In this document: positions 34,396-46,446 of the stretch, piece by piece
Numbering within the stretch: position 1 is the first letter of the stretch
Layout: every line of letters begins with the position of its first letter
Assembly: GCA_029706075.1 (NCBI GenBank)
Contig: JAINUG010000086.1
Location: 1,301,060-1,365,059, forward strand
Length of the DNA stretch: 64,000 bases
Source: Aldrovandia affinis
Lineage: Eukaryota > Chordata > Actinopteri > Notacanthiformes > Halosauridae
Reading direction: 5' to 3'
The notes under the pieces: generated by a model
Databases searched by the model: none
Told to the model about the DNA's origin: nothing
The model's input: only the letters and a program-made list of their open reading frames with translations
Translations under genes and position numbers: made by a program

Positions 34396-37300
34396 ATGTT
34401 TGCTCACAGGTTACTGTGCACAGAATTAAGAATTATAATGAAGAAACCGGTATCAGCTATAAATGAGAGTATACTGCATGCTGAGACTTAATGCACCCCC
34501 TGCTGTGTTTCTTGTACTTTCAGGTTCGCATTGAGCTCTAATAGCAGGCTATAGTAATTTAAAAGGATAGACTCACTTGAGCAAGAAAGAGAGACACTAA
34601 AAGAGTTAAAACCAGCTGCACCAGAGTTGACTGTAGCAATCTAGCAAAGAGGAAAGTGATGTTGAACTGTTCTCACATCACTCTGGGCTTAAATATAGGG
34701 CCTCACACCCTCGTTTTTGCACGATGAATGCGATCACTGACGTAAAGAAAATCTGTGCCCGTTTATCGCACGTTCTACTTATTTTTAGTTGCAGCCATCA
34801 AAATGAAAACTCTCCCACATTGCATCTTATTAGCACTGATTTTTATTTTCTCCAGGCAAGATACAAAAGCAGGGGATAGGAAAAAGGTCACTATCGTTCA
34901 CATTTTCAAAAGCGTCATAAGAGCGTCAAAGCGTCATAAGAGCCCTGTTTCCAGAAACATCTGAAGAAATTATGTATGGGTTGCTAATACCCATCTAACA
35001 GGTTTCATGATTCCAAATCGAGTCTCACAGCCCTGATCTAAAATGCAAACACTCACATCGGTTCATAAATAGCCTACAGAAATGAACATAAGTAATGACG
35101 TTTTTTAGTTTGTTAGTCACTGGAATGGGTGATGAAAGTGATTTTGACAAGCTATCCAAGAATCCAAGGCCATACAATGAATACTGTTGGGTGGTGTTCC
35201 CATTTAATAAACAACTTACACATACATAATTCAATGCAATATTGCCGTGATGGAGTGACCTTACTGTTGTGTAGCTTAGTGTAGTGCAGAGGTAGGGTTC
35301 ACTACTTCATGGAACACCTGTGACCTATATACACCTGACCTAACACAAAAGTTTACTGACACCCAGTGGCAAGGAGAGACAGTGCAACATACACAAAGAC
35401 TGTACAACACATTCTAAATGGCATGTACTGTACTTATTAAACGGTTCCAAAGGAACTGCTGCTTCCATTTCAGCCTGATTTCAAATACCTCTATTGTGAT
35501 CAAAGAGTGATTAATGTTGTCCTTTAATAAGCTCACGACAGGAAATATTTCCTATTATAAATGTAGTAAGTCCTATCAAACAGGAAATGAAAGAAGGTGT
35601 GTCTAAACACATTGCCCGTCTCCATATGTGGGTTTAAACAGACCGGCCTACTGCACATTACAAATGAAAACCATGTCACTTACAGTGTGGCCTTCACTGG
35701 CACTCTTTGAATTGGTCTATTGAGGTTGCTAAATGAATCACATTAATTTGTATAACTGCACTGAACGCCAACCCCAATAGATGATGAACACTCAGACTTC
35801 CTAACTTATGAGATTATGTACTCCAACTCCAAAAGTATTCATACCCTTGATAAAAGATTAGCAAAAAGGGCAGTATAAAATTACTTGTTGATAAAAAATA
35901 TTTTTCTCTGAGCAATTAAATAAATAAATATATTCTTTACTTATTAAAGAATATAATTTTTCAGTTTTTTGATCATACAATATAGCAGGGGTGAATCGTT
36001 TGAGTTTACTGTATATAATGTATCCCCAGAAAGCATTTTGTTCTTTGAAATAGCATAACATTATAAAACACTATTGTAAGAACATAGTTATATTTGAAAT
36101 GTGCCCATGCAGCAGTAACAATGTCCCTTAAAGATTGCTGATTTATCACATATCGCCCTCTAGTGTATACCTGTGGAACAAAACACCTCCACACACAGGA
36201 CTTCTTTTGATGCAGGTTGGGAGTCATCCATAACACAACGTCCATAACTGGAGGAACTTAGGTCACGGTTTCTGCAAATACAGTGTCTTTCTCAAACTCC
36301 ATCATGATTGAGGTGGCTTTGCTGGAGGTTGAGTGTGGATCCAGAAATAGCTTGATTGACTTCAAACCTTATGATAATGGTTTAGATTGGTTATGGTGTT
36401 TAGGGATATTTCCATCTCTTTCTATTTCCCAGACTTTGCAGAGTGGCCTTGAGTTCAATCATTTTTGACTTGATGTAGTGGTACATTTTTCCCTGCAGAC
36501 CCAGGGTGTGGGTGTTCCATAGATCCTACATGTCATATGCGACAGAACATCTAAAAACTTCTAATTTGGAGGAAGGAGGTTTGCACACGGGACAATTAGA
36601 CTGGTGATACATCCAAAGACTAGAATGCGTTATATGCTGTTTGCTGGGATCATTTATTTCACTAAGCAAAGAGTGGTCAAAAACATCAAACCATGAGTGT
36701 CAGAGTTGCGTGTTCATACTCTGGTCAGATTTTTCCATATTGCTGAGTAAATTATATTTATCTAATAAACATATCACATGCAGAAGTGCAGATAAAAATG
36801 AGAGTAGTATAAGATCAGAAAATAAATACCTAGAAAGGGAAATAAATGTTTCATTTTGGTCAATGGCACTCGCATGTAAGAAGATACTGAAAATTGAACG
36901 TTCCATTTAGGAGATTTTGTCATAGATAAATTATTTAAATGAAAGGTGTTCATTCATTTTTATTAAGCAATTGTTAAAACAATTATTATTACTTTTTTAT
37001 AATGAGGAAACAAGAGTACTGGCAATCTTGATGAGAGAGGAGAGATTACCTCAAGTCACTGTATCAGTAGGAACTTCATCAACTTACTCAAGGAGCAAGA
37101 ACATCTTGAAAATGTCCAACCAGTTGTGAAAATAAACTATACTTATGTTTATTGATAACCAAAGAGATTTCAGGAATGGGCTATGGTGTGTGTGAAAGAA
37201 ATGTGCACTGTGTATGTGTATCACTTATGAAATTAAATGTCCTATAGTGTGCTTAAACTGATAAATAAAAAGAGGGGCTACTGCCCCAGATGTGCATTAT

Positions 37301-37414
37301 GCTCATATAAATATATTACACAATACAACAACTCGAAAATTATTCACAGTCTTGATAGAGATGAGCAAATTGATTAAGACTACGGACTTGAACCTGATCA
37401 TGAATTTGTAGTTT
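34396..37414. other. Gene-free AT-rich tract
   Basis: AAAAGTATTCATACCCTTGA at 35831 resembles the start of some fish Tc1 elements, but no transposase or partner end follows. The remainder is unassigned. Confidence 0.35.
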
Positions 37415-37427
37415 GAATTGAAGATGG

Positions 37428-37740
37428 AGAGGCGGCACGGTGGTGCAGTGGATAGCACTGTCGCCTCACAGCAACAAGGTCCCGGGTTATTCTGTGCGGA
37501 GTTTGCATGTTCTCCCGTGTCCGCGTGGGTTTCCTCGGGTTCCGGTTTCTTCCCACAGTCCAAAGACATGCACGTTAGGCTAATTGGAGAGTCTAAATTG
37601 CCCGTAGGTATGAGTGTGTGAGTGAACGATGGATTGGCGACCTGTCCAGGGTGTATTCCTGCCTTGAACGCATGCTGGGATAGGCTCGACCCTGACCAGG
37701 AATAAGCGGCTTAGATAATGGATGGATGGATGGATGGATG
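37428..37740 (+). mobile_element. Full-length tRNA-derived SINE with GGAT tail
   Basis: Begins with GGCGGCACGGTGGTGCAGTG and GATAGCACTGTCGCCTCACA, has GGTCCCGGGTTATTC as a slightly damaged B box, then the familiar fish body GTTTGCATGTTCTCCCGTG and CCACAGTCCAAAGACATGC, and ends in GGATGGATGGATGGATGG. It is flanked by a perfect 13-bp duplication GAATTGAAGATGG (37415-37427 and 37741-37753). The perfect duplication points to a fairly recent insertion. The GGAT/GATG tail is like that of RTE/Rex3-type LINEs, which may have moved it; that part is inference. Confidence 0.9.
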
Positions 37741-38059
37741 GAATTGAAGATGGCACAAACCAAAAGATGAAAGATTCTGTATGTAAGAATGGTCAAAGAT
37801 CCCCCAAATATGTTCACTAATCTCATAAAACACTATAGAAGACAGCATGTTAATTCAGATTTATTTCTGTTGGATTTTTATTTCAAATGTGAATAAATAA
37901 ATTAACTAAAATGAATGATGCATAATTGGCAGTAGCCCAAGGAGGGAGGGATATAGTCGGCAAGATTCTCTGTATTTTGTCACACACCAGCGACCCCTGA
38001 TGGTCAATCGAGTATCCACAATCTTCTGGTACAAAGCAGCACACAAAGGATCTTATCCA

Positions 38060-39255
38060 TAGTTTAGTTATGCACGTGCAATGTGGAGAGAAGTCAGAAA
38101 CTGCACAGCTGAGCTATCTGTTCGTATTGTCTTTGAATATATTTGTGTAATTAAGCGCCCCCTGACAAGTTTCATGTCTAAGGAGGGGAGAGTTTGGAGA
38201 GCTATTTTTGATATGCAATGTTTGCTCCAGAATAAGTACAATTGAATAAATGGCGCGCCACTACCATGCACTACAATGCCATTGTTTGTAAGAGCATCTA
38301 TACAAGCAAAAAGAGAAAAGTGCTACTTCATTCATAGCCTTTATTTCTGTGAAATGTGTAGCTAATGTGACACCAGTATTTCTAATTCTTAATTAGAAAA
38401 ATCCAGTTTTCAAAACCCGACTGCGTCAGTCCGACTCTGGCTGGGAGCCCCGATTGGGGGCGGCTTTTAGCTGTCTGCCCCAGGGGGTAGGGGGAGGGAA
38501 AGTCGGCAGGAGCTTGCCGAGGAGCAGCAGGGCATTCCTAAAGAGCAGGTGGGCGAAGTTCTGTCTCGGAGGAGGCGGATCATTGCCAGCCCCAGGATAT
38601 TAGCTTGACCCGGAGGACAGGCAGCAGCCTCATGAGGGAAGGGCGAGTAAATAAAGAAATAAATATAGGGTTGAATTGGCTACTAAATTGGGAGAAAAAC
38701 AGGGAAAAATGTGAAACAAATTCAAAATTAAGCTTTTGCCACTTAGCTTCCTTAATCTCCATCTCAGCTACTGAGTGATTGCCTACAGAGGTTCTTTAAA
38801 ACATTCAATTTCAATCATGGGAACACTGGCACAGACAATTGTGTAATAAATGTACCTTTAAAAAACACACCACAAAGCAAAATGGATCTGGAATATGGAT
38901 TGTAGAGTGATTGGGGATTGGTGACACAAACAGGACCGTTCTAAAGGGTGTAGGCAATGTAAGGAAGGCAGAGAGGAGACAGGATTCCCAAAGCAATAAC
39001 TAAAACTAAGGAATCATGTCAAAATTAACAGCAAAAACAATAACTTCAACTTAAACATTCAAACACTGGGGATGCCTTTTTTTCAGTAAAGGTACACGCT
39101 TGAATATAAAACAAAACTCTATGAAATGGTATAGTTAGGCATTTTTCAAAGCACGTACATAGCAGAAGTCTGAATACAAACAACTTATTCCATGCATGTT
39201 GTATTAACTGGAGGAACTTAAGCAGGTGCTTATGTTAACTCTGAATAGGGCCCAA
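38060..39255. repeat. Dispersed repeat, copy 1 (paired with 59610-60255)
   Basis: The left part (AATTAAGCGCCCCCTGACAA, GTTTGCTCCAGAATAAG, GCCACTACC, CATTGTTTGTAAGAG) and right part (GGTACACGCTTGAA, GCACGTACATAGCAGAAGTC, CTGAATAGGGCCC) both match 59610-60255 in order. A SINE at 38416 sits between them. The class is not identified. Confidence 0.55.
38416..38710 (+). mobile_element. tRNA-derived SINE body (GC-rich family)
   Basis: CTGCGTCAGTCCGACTCTGG, GATTGGGGGCGGC, CTGCCCCAGGGGGTAG and CGGAGGAGGCGGAT match the minus strand of 5480-5803. It ends AAATTGGGAGAAAAAC, a tail also present at 39417. The tRNA head is missing. Confidence 0.6.
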
Positions 39256-39284
39256 AGTGTCTCGTGTCTGTGCAAGCATCTTTT

Positions 39285-39447
39285 AGACTGGTGTGAAAAG
39301 AAGCGGCGGCTGACATCACATCTTTCAGAGGAGAGCACATGCTTGTCTACACTCTCCCGAAGTGACAGCGGAGGTTGCAGCGAGCACAACTTAAAATATG
39401 ATTGCCAATTCCAAATTGGGAGAAAAAGGAGAAAAAGGAATTGTATT
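39285..39447 (+). mobile_element. SINE fragment with AAATTGGGAGAAAAA tail
   Basis: GTGAAAAGAAGCGGCGGCTG, GGAGAGCACATGCTTGTCTAC, then CCAAATTGGGAGAAAAAGG. The body is related to 58448-58605 (opposite strand) and the tail to 38692. Confidence 0.55.
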
Positions 39448-39649
39448 AGTATGAAAGAATATAGTTGTCCCATTTTTTTGAGCATATAATATAGCTCATT
39501 ACCTGCATTAATATATACCTGTTTTATACCTTTTGGAGTTGACTGTATAACCTGTACTGTACTGCACTTGCATTATTTATTTCATGAGCAAAATCCATTT
39601 GGTGTCCTACATAGTATTATACAAATAATAATTTTATGAGGCTAGATAC

Positions 39650-39785
39650 TTCATGAAGAAATGTAGGTTAAGTACCCTGCTTCCGGAGAGAACAGCAATA
39701 TCCAACCTGGTAATCAAACATGCAACCTGGTGACAAGTCGGTTTCCCTATTCACATGCTACTAAGTGCCAATGCTATTGTCCTTT
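39650..39785 (-). mobile_element. tRNA-derived SINE fragment
   Basis: GTAGGTTAAGTACCCTGCTTC, ACAGCAATATCCAACCTGG, ACATGCAACCTGGTGACAAG and GCTACTAAGTGCCA follow the 15448-15653 SINE with substitutions. Confidence 0.55.
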
Positions 39786-39789
39786 TATA

Positions 39790-42442
39790 CAGTGTGTTCC
39801 TTGGCTGACTGTATGGGAACTGGAGGTACTCTGTGTTTCCCCAATCAGACTCTGAATAGTCAGGCTCAGACTCCATATAATGTATCAAACTGTGTAGACA
39901 AGCTTGGATGGAACAAAAGCCTCTGGCACTCAAGGACCAGGGTCGTTTACCATTAAGGATTATGAATAAAGGATAAGGGATCATGAAGTGAAAGGGGGAC
40001 CCTCCCAGATGTCTATAGTGTGATATGTTTTTCCTTACCTCAAAAAATGGTTCAATTTTTTCAGTCGTCTCATACAGCTCCTCCAGTAGACAGCACTGCA
40101 ATGTAGCGCAAAGCTCTGGTTATGTAGTTCAAAGCAGGAAGTCCTGCCTGTTCCCATTTTAATGTATATGTAGTGGCTATGCTAGTACTGTTTTTAAGCA
40201 TTGTTTGCTTAAAATGTATATAATGCATGATTTGTATCTTGTCTTTTGGTTTGCTTTCACTTTTCAGTTTGTTTATTTCGTTTTTCCTGAATTTAACATT
40301 TATGAAATCTGAATAATTGATGGTAAATTCAAATTAAACTTGAAGCCTGGTAATGTGCTATACTGCCGACTGATTCGCTGTTCTGTTGAATTGCATGTGC
40401 AATTGCACGTTCCAATCAGATAAAATATGCTGTTTCATTTTTGGATATACTTCTGTGGTTTTTATGTTCAGCTGTACAGTATATAGTCTCACTGTGGTGG
40501 CATCAGCTTCAAATAATTATAACGGTAGGAACAATTTTATGACGATGCAGCCACTGCTGTAATCAGCATAGCTTGAGATTTTATAGTTTTATCTGCCAGA
40601 CCTGTGCTGTTCCAATGCTGTTTGTCCCATTGCTTTTATTTTATTCTAGAGATGCATCTCTTTTAACCTGTCTTCTGCTTGTATTTATTGTTGTCAAGGG
40701 ATTTTATATCATTGCTCTGGTATTGCCATGCTATTGCACCTATTTTTATTACAAGTCATCTTAACCCTTATTTATTGTGTTATTTTGACTTCTTAATTGT
40801 GCAATCGTGTCTCTGTTTAAAGTAGAAATAAATGTACTTTTCTGACAACCGCTTCCTCATTTATGTTGGTAAATGCACCTGTAATTTAAGCACCTGTGTT
40901 CCCTACTCTGTTGTGGCATCAATGTCTCCCACTCTGCTAAAGGGAGTGGGTGGACTACCTCTTACTGCCCTCTAAAGGTTAGAAGATATAATTACATATT
41001 CTAACTTCTATTCTAACTTCCCCGACAATTGTTGCAATACTGTATGATGTAATACAAACAAAATTGATACAAACCTGATGGCCTATATTTTCTGAAATGC
41101 TTATCAGTTGTGAAGCAGGAAACATTGTCCATGAGAATTCTATAAATGTTCCAGTCATCACTTTTGTTAAGGATGAATTCATTATTGCTCTCATGTGACC
41201 AAAATATTGATCTTGAGTCTAACTTGGGTTTTGGGAGTTTTACAAAACGCTGTGAATAGCATTTTTATTTCCAGATAAAAGCCTGAATTCCTACTTGCTT
41301 GCTAAAGCTGCTGATGCAAAGTTTTTCCCACTTTTATCAAAGTTCAGTGAAATCTCAGGCAATATTCCTCACACAGTTCTTAGGATTGCAAAGTTTGCCA
41401 GTGTGTGAATCATACATCGTCAAACAGCTTTTATCTCAGATCTCAAGAACAAGTCCGGACAAAGCAGAAATATTGATGCCTCAGTTATACCACTTATCAT
41501 GCCTGTGTGCACTCCACATGCTTAAGTTTACTTCTTATTTTTAATACACTTCTTATTATTAAGTCCACTTCTCATTCTTACTGTAAGCCCATTTCTCATA
41601 CTGAAGTCAACATCGCAATCTGAAGTCCAATTCTCAAACAAAGTGAGGTCATTATCTTCACCTGTGCAGACAGAATGCAAAAAAATCATTAATATTACTT
41701 CAGCTGTAGGATCACATTTATTGTACTGAAACACATTAGAAATTACATCCAGAAAATAAACATAACATGTGTGGCCACCAGGAGGCGCTTCCGAGCCCCA
41801 ATGTTAATTTAGTTGACTACGCCACTCGCACTATAAGGGGTGGCAAAACCGTGTTAAGTATTTCAAGGAAAAAGCCCTGCACAGGAAGTTTTCAATTGAA
41901 TGAACTAGATGGAAGCTGATGTATAGGAAAGTATAAAATACTTGGCATACATGCCACATAGACAAATACATGATAGACACAGTAATAAAGTAAAAAAATA
42001 GATACACCAAGAGAGGGAGAGCACTCACTACCACCAGGGCTAACTTCCCTTAACAATAGCAGCGTCAGAGTACAGAGGTTCAGGCATGTTCAGGTGCTAA
42101 AGTGAATCTCAATAGTGAGGGAGATTGGTTACTATAGCACACTTATTGAATTTTTCACCGCACTCAAACACAATATTGCACTACACCCAGGAGTAAGAAT
42201 AAATACATGCGTTACAAATAAATAGGGAAGCCACACACCATTAGAGTCACAAGTGCTTCACTGCAGTCAAGTAGTGAAAGGTCACACATCAGGATACACA
42301 AAAGCAAAATCTCCCCTAATGATATTGTACACTGCCCAAAGCCTAGCTGAGTAGGGACAAACTTTATTTAGTTACCGTGGCAGTAGTGACTGAAGGTGTA
42401 TCAAGTAGTAACATATAAAATCAAGTAACATAAGGTAATATA
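39790..42442. other. Gene-free tract
   Basis: No coding gene recognised. 41760-42440 and 43691-44260, which flank the Tc1 element, may once have been one repeat, but ends could not be set. Confidence 0.35.
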
Positions 42443-42479
42443 CTCTCAGTGGCCACTTTATTAGATACACCTTTGTAGT

Positions 42480-43557
42480 ACTGGGTAGGACCCCCCTTTG
42501 CCCCCAGAACAGCCTGAATTCTTCGTGGCATGGACCAGCTTGAGATGACGTGTGCTTTGTGACATGGCGCATTATCCTGCTGGAAGTAGCCATTAGAAAA
42601 TGGGTAGACTGTGGACATAAAGGGATGCACATGGTCAGCAACAAGATTCAGGTAGGCTGTGGCATTTAAACAATGCTCAATTGGTATTAAGGGGCCTTAT
42701 GTGTGCCAAGAAAACATTCCCCACACCATTACACCATTATGGTGGCAGTGTAGTGTAATGGTTAGGGAACTGGACTTGTAACTAAGAGGTTGCTGGTTCT
42801 ATTCCCAGGTGGGGGCACTGCCGTTGTACCCTTGAGCTAAAGGTACTTAACCTGAATTGCTTCAGTAAAATATTCAGCTGTATAAATGGATTGTATGTAA
42901 AGAAATGTAAAAACAACCTGTGTAAGTCGCTCTGGATAAGAGCGTCTGATAAATGCCCAAAATGTAAATGCAAAAATGTAAATTACACCATTACACCACC
43001 ACCAGCCTGAATGGTTGACACAAGACAGGATGGATGTATGGATTCATGTTGTTTACGTCAAATTCTGACCCTACCATCTGCATGTTGCAGCAGAATTCAA
43101 GATTCGTCAGACCAGGCAACGTTTTTCCAATCTTCAACTGTCCAGTTTTGGTGAACCTGTGTCCACTGTCGCTTCACTTTTCTGTTCTTAGCTAACAGGA
43201 GTGGAACCCGGTGTGGTCTTCTGCTGTAGCCCATCCACTTTAACGTTTGACGTGTTGTGCGTTCACAGATGCTCTTCTAACGCGTGGTTATTTGAGTTAC
43301 TGTCGCTTTCCTGTCAGCTTGAACCAGTCTGGCCATTCTCCTTTGACCTCTCTCATTAACAAGGCGTTTTCACCAGCAGAACTGCTGCTCACTGGATGTT
43401 TTTTGTTTTTTGCACCATTCTCTGTAAACTCTAGAGATTGTTGTGCGTGAAAATCATCATCGTGTTGATCGCCAGTTTCTGAGATACTCACACCACCCCG
43501 TCTGGCGCCAACAATCATTTCACGGTCAAAGTCACTTAGATCACATTTCTTCCCCAT
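42480..43557 (-). pseudogene. Tc1-like transposase, split and missing its catalytic end
   Basis: From 43557 down: MGKKCDLSDFDREMIVGARR and GVSISETGDQ form the N-terminal helix-turn-helix, which binds the transposon end. A frameshift follows, then (after the SINE) HPFMSTVYPFSNGYFQQDNA, PCHKAHVISSW, and directly SMPRRIQAVLGAKGG. The second catalytic D is in FQQDNAPCH. In Tc1 proteins some 70 residues with the SPDLNPIEHLWD-type motif should lie between ISSW and SMPRR; here they are deleted. The element therefore needs transposase from elsewhere to move. Confidence 0.85.
42740..42981 (+). mobile_element. tRNA-derived SINE with L2-type tail, full length
   Basis: Starts GGTGGCAGTGTAGTGTAATG, GTTAGGGAACTGG (A box), GGTTCTATTCCCAGGTGGG (B box), then GTACCCTTGAGCTAAAGG, and ends GTCGCTCTGGATAAGAGCGT, CTGATAAATGCC and ATGTAA repeats. 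Flanked by ATTACACCATTA (42728-42739 and 42982-42993), a 12-bp duplication. It inserted into the Tc1 element and is therefore younger. The tail equals the 3' end of the L2 LINEs in this window, the expected sign of L2-driven mobilisation. Confidence 0.9.
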
Positions 43558-43690
43558 TTTTGGTCTGAACAACAACTGAACCTCTTGACCATGCTTTTAT
43601 GCATTGAGTTGCTGCCACATGATTGGCTTATTAGATAATTGTATTAACGAGCAGGTGTACAGGTATACCTAATAATGTGGCCACTGAGTC

Positions 43691-44741
43691 TATATTTACA
43701 GTCAGGGTGCACCCCTCCCTCTCGCTGAAGCACCCACTCCCCTATTGCACTTCACTTCCCTCAATTTATTGCCTAGTTAAAACACAGCTCCTAACACACA
43801 TCAGCAAGGTAAACAGTAGTAAGCCACAATTTTAACTGTTGCTTGAATGGACTAAACAAAACAGTAACTGAGCCACACTAGAGAAGGCCACTGCAATGGG
43901 ACAAGACAACAACTAATTTTATGTCAACAGTAAAATGAAATGAGTTAACATCACTGGTTAAATACAGGTGGAAAAACAGGTTAAATACAGGCAGATCATA
44001 CTGTTTATAGAAAGGGCTATGTGTGTCAACTTCACCAGACTGGACTATGGTACAGACACACCCAACTAAACATACATCCAAAAACAAAATAAAGAAGCAT
44101 TCCAACAAATATGTACCCAGAAAATATACAACAAGAAATAAACTAAAAGAAACATGGATAATAGGCAACTATGCCGAAACAGGGCCTTACCTAGCTAAAA
44201 GGCTACGCTACCCCACCTTTCCCCACCGTAGCTAGGGCCCATCTAACAGCACACTAAGAAAATTAATTAATGTTGCGTCTTAGAAGCAATGCACTAATGC
44301 GCTATTAGATTCAACCATATGGAATATACCTACTTTTAAAATGTTAGTGGCTGGGACATGCTGAATGGAAGCACCCAAACCATGCCTGTTGGAAATTAAA
44401 CCAGGAATTTGTTTACCAAGCTAGGTCAATTATATACACAGCGAATATAATAACATGGTGGCGATACATACATTCAGATTCACTGGGCCAATTAAGGACG
44501 GTGTCTTTGTATACAATATAAGGAGCTTCTCACATGGAGCAAGCAATGCTGCTAAACACAGAAATGTTTTATTTAGGTATTAGAAATTAAGTCTACATAG
44601 TAAACAACTTAAAAGCTAAAGTTAGCAACATAGCAGTTTTACATACATTCAGATTCAATTGGGCCAGTTAAGTACGGTGTCTTCATACACGATATAAGGA
44701 GCATTGCACACTGAGCGAATGACCACTGTTAAAAACAAATA
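43691..44741. other. Gene-free tract with an imperfect direct repeat
   Basis: Two 75-bp copies, 44466-44540 and 44641-44716, share ACATACATTCAGATTCA, TGGGCCA, ACGGTGTCTT and ATATAAGGAGC. They are 175 bp apart and differ at about a fifth of positions. No gene was recognised. Confidence 0.6.
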
Positions 44742-45109
44742 AACATTGAACAAAAAGTTTGGAAATTTGTGTTTGGTAGATTATTTCTCTGTTGTAACAA
44801 TGCTTCTTGGCAATACATTTTATACCGTTGGAAAGCCTGTTTATTTCCCTTTTAAATGGTGCCCCATTTGTAAGGAACATGCATTTGTGGGATGAGCAGC
44901 ACAGCTGAGTATGTGGGTTGCGCCCATGAAAAATCTTTTGCCAAATCTTCTCTGCCAATGTCAAACAGCTTATTCTGCTGTTGCTATTGACTCTTGTTTG
45001 GTGTTGTTTGGTGGATTGGATGATTGAAGTCTATCAGTAACAAGGAAGAAACAAGACATATTGGCAATTTTACAATTTATTCATTTAACAAACAGTCAGG
45101 AGCCTCAGT

Positions 45110-45921
45110 AGCGTGTGGAAGAACCATACACAGCCACAACAGCCTGGCACCTCCTCCTCATGCTGGTCACCAGTGTGGTCACACACTGCTGTGGGATGGC
45201 ATTCCACTCCATTCCACAAATCATTCCAGGATTTGTCGCAAGTCAGCCAACGTGGTTGTGTTGGTCACTCTAGCATGAACAGCACGCCCAAGCTGATCCC
45301 ACAAGTTGAGGTTGTGGTCAGGACTGTTGGCAGGCCATTCCATTCTCTCTACTCCCAAATTCTGGAGGTAGTCTCTGATAAACCCCGCTCTGTGGGGGCG
45401 AGCGTTGTCATCTTGGAGGATGGAGTTCGGTCCCAGACTGTGGAGATATGGGATTGCCACTGGTTGCACTAGTTTTTCCAGTGATGGAGATGTCGCCCCA
45501 CACCATCACACTGCCTCCACCAAAAGGTGTTACTCTATCGGAGCAGCAATCAGCATAGCGTTCTCCCCGTCTTCTCCACACTTTGACCCTACGATCCAAC
45601 TTCCGTAGGCAGAATCTGGACTCATCGCTGAACATAACGTTCCTCCACATGTTCAGGTTCCAGTGCAGGTGTTGCCGACACCAGCGCAAACGTGCCTGAT
45701 GGTGAAGGGCAGTCATGGCAGGCCTCCTGGCAGCCCTATGAGCCCGGAGATGCAGATGGCTGCGTGCAGTCTGTTCCGGATTGTCTGGTCCGAGAGCCGT
45801 GTGCCATATCGTCCTGCAAACCTTGACTGCAAATCTGTAGAAGACATCCTACGGTTCCTAAGTGCTGAAAGGGTGAGGAACCGGTCTTCTTGGGGTGTCA
45901 TCTTCTTGGGATGCCCACTTC
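45110..45921 (-). pseudogene. Tc1-like transposase, C-terminal part
   Basis: From 45921 down: MTPQEDRFLTLSALRNRRMS, SDQTIRNRL (second helix-turn-helix), then RQHLHWNLNMWRNVMFSDES, RRGERYADC, FGGGSVMVWG, LGPNSILQDDNARPHRA and NSPDHNLNLWDQ. The first two catalytic aspartates are in FSDES and LQDDNARPH. The third, a glutamate in the usual SPDLNPIEHLWD, is missing because PIEH is deleted, so this copy is catalytically dead. A frameshift follows DISITGKT. The N-terminal part lies at 49311-49449, beyond the LTR element. Confidence 0.85.
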
Positions 45922-46008
45922 GCGGTGTGGCGTCCCCAAGGGTTGGGCGACACGCACGGACCTTGCAGGGGGCGTAGGCAAGTGTAAGAACACAGAGGAG
46001 GCAGTTAA

Positions 46009-46014
46009 TTTATT
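46009..46014 (-). promoter_or_regulatory. Polyadenylation signal AATAAA in 3' LTR
   Basis: TTTATT on the plus strand. The same hexamer is at 48830-48835 in the other LTR, at 10079-10084 in the solo LTR and at 24452-24457 in the older element. Conservation in all four supports the minus-strand reading. Confidence 0.6.
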
Positions 46015-46241
46015 AAACTAACACGAACAAGGGCAACACGAAACAAAGGGTGGGGTCTTCAGGGGAATACAAACAAAGTCCACAAATCCTTATCTCGTTG
46101 TCCAAGTCCGTTCCAATGTCCAAAATCCAGTTAAGTAGTCCGCAATCCAGTCCGTAGTCCAAGTCCAAAACAACCCAATTTCCAACAAACAAACACACTC
46201 CAATACGCTCTCCAAATCCTGGCTGGTCAACGACTTCCACA

Positions 46242-46389
<148 letters not shown>

Positions 46390-46446
46390 AACACACCGCA
46401 CTCCTTCCCCAAACACGTTCCTACTCCTATTTCAGAACAATGGGAT

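Larger units (their letters stand above)
42443..43690 (-). mobile_element. Tc1-like transposon with SINE insert
   Basis: The ends CTCTCAGTGGCCACTTTATTAG and (inverted) GACTCAGTGGCCACATTATTAG are each next to TA (42441-42442, 43691-43692). This is a near-complete left and right pair. Its transposase is on the minus strand and internally deleted. A SINE at 42740-42981 inserted later. Confidence 0.9.

Noticed and set aside
35831..36300. Tc1-type element suggested by AAAAGTATTCATACCC
   Set aside because: No transposase motif and no matching opposite end could be found.
37428..37500. A tRNA gene suggested by A- and B-box motifs
   Set aside because: No cloverleaf can be closed, and the motifs sit at the head of a SINE with a 13-bp duplication. 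The other tRNA-like heads were rejected for the same reason.
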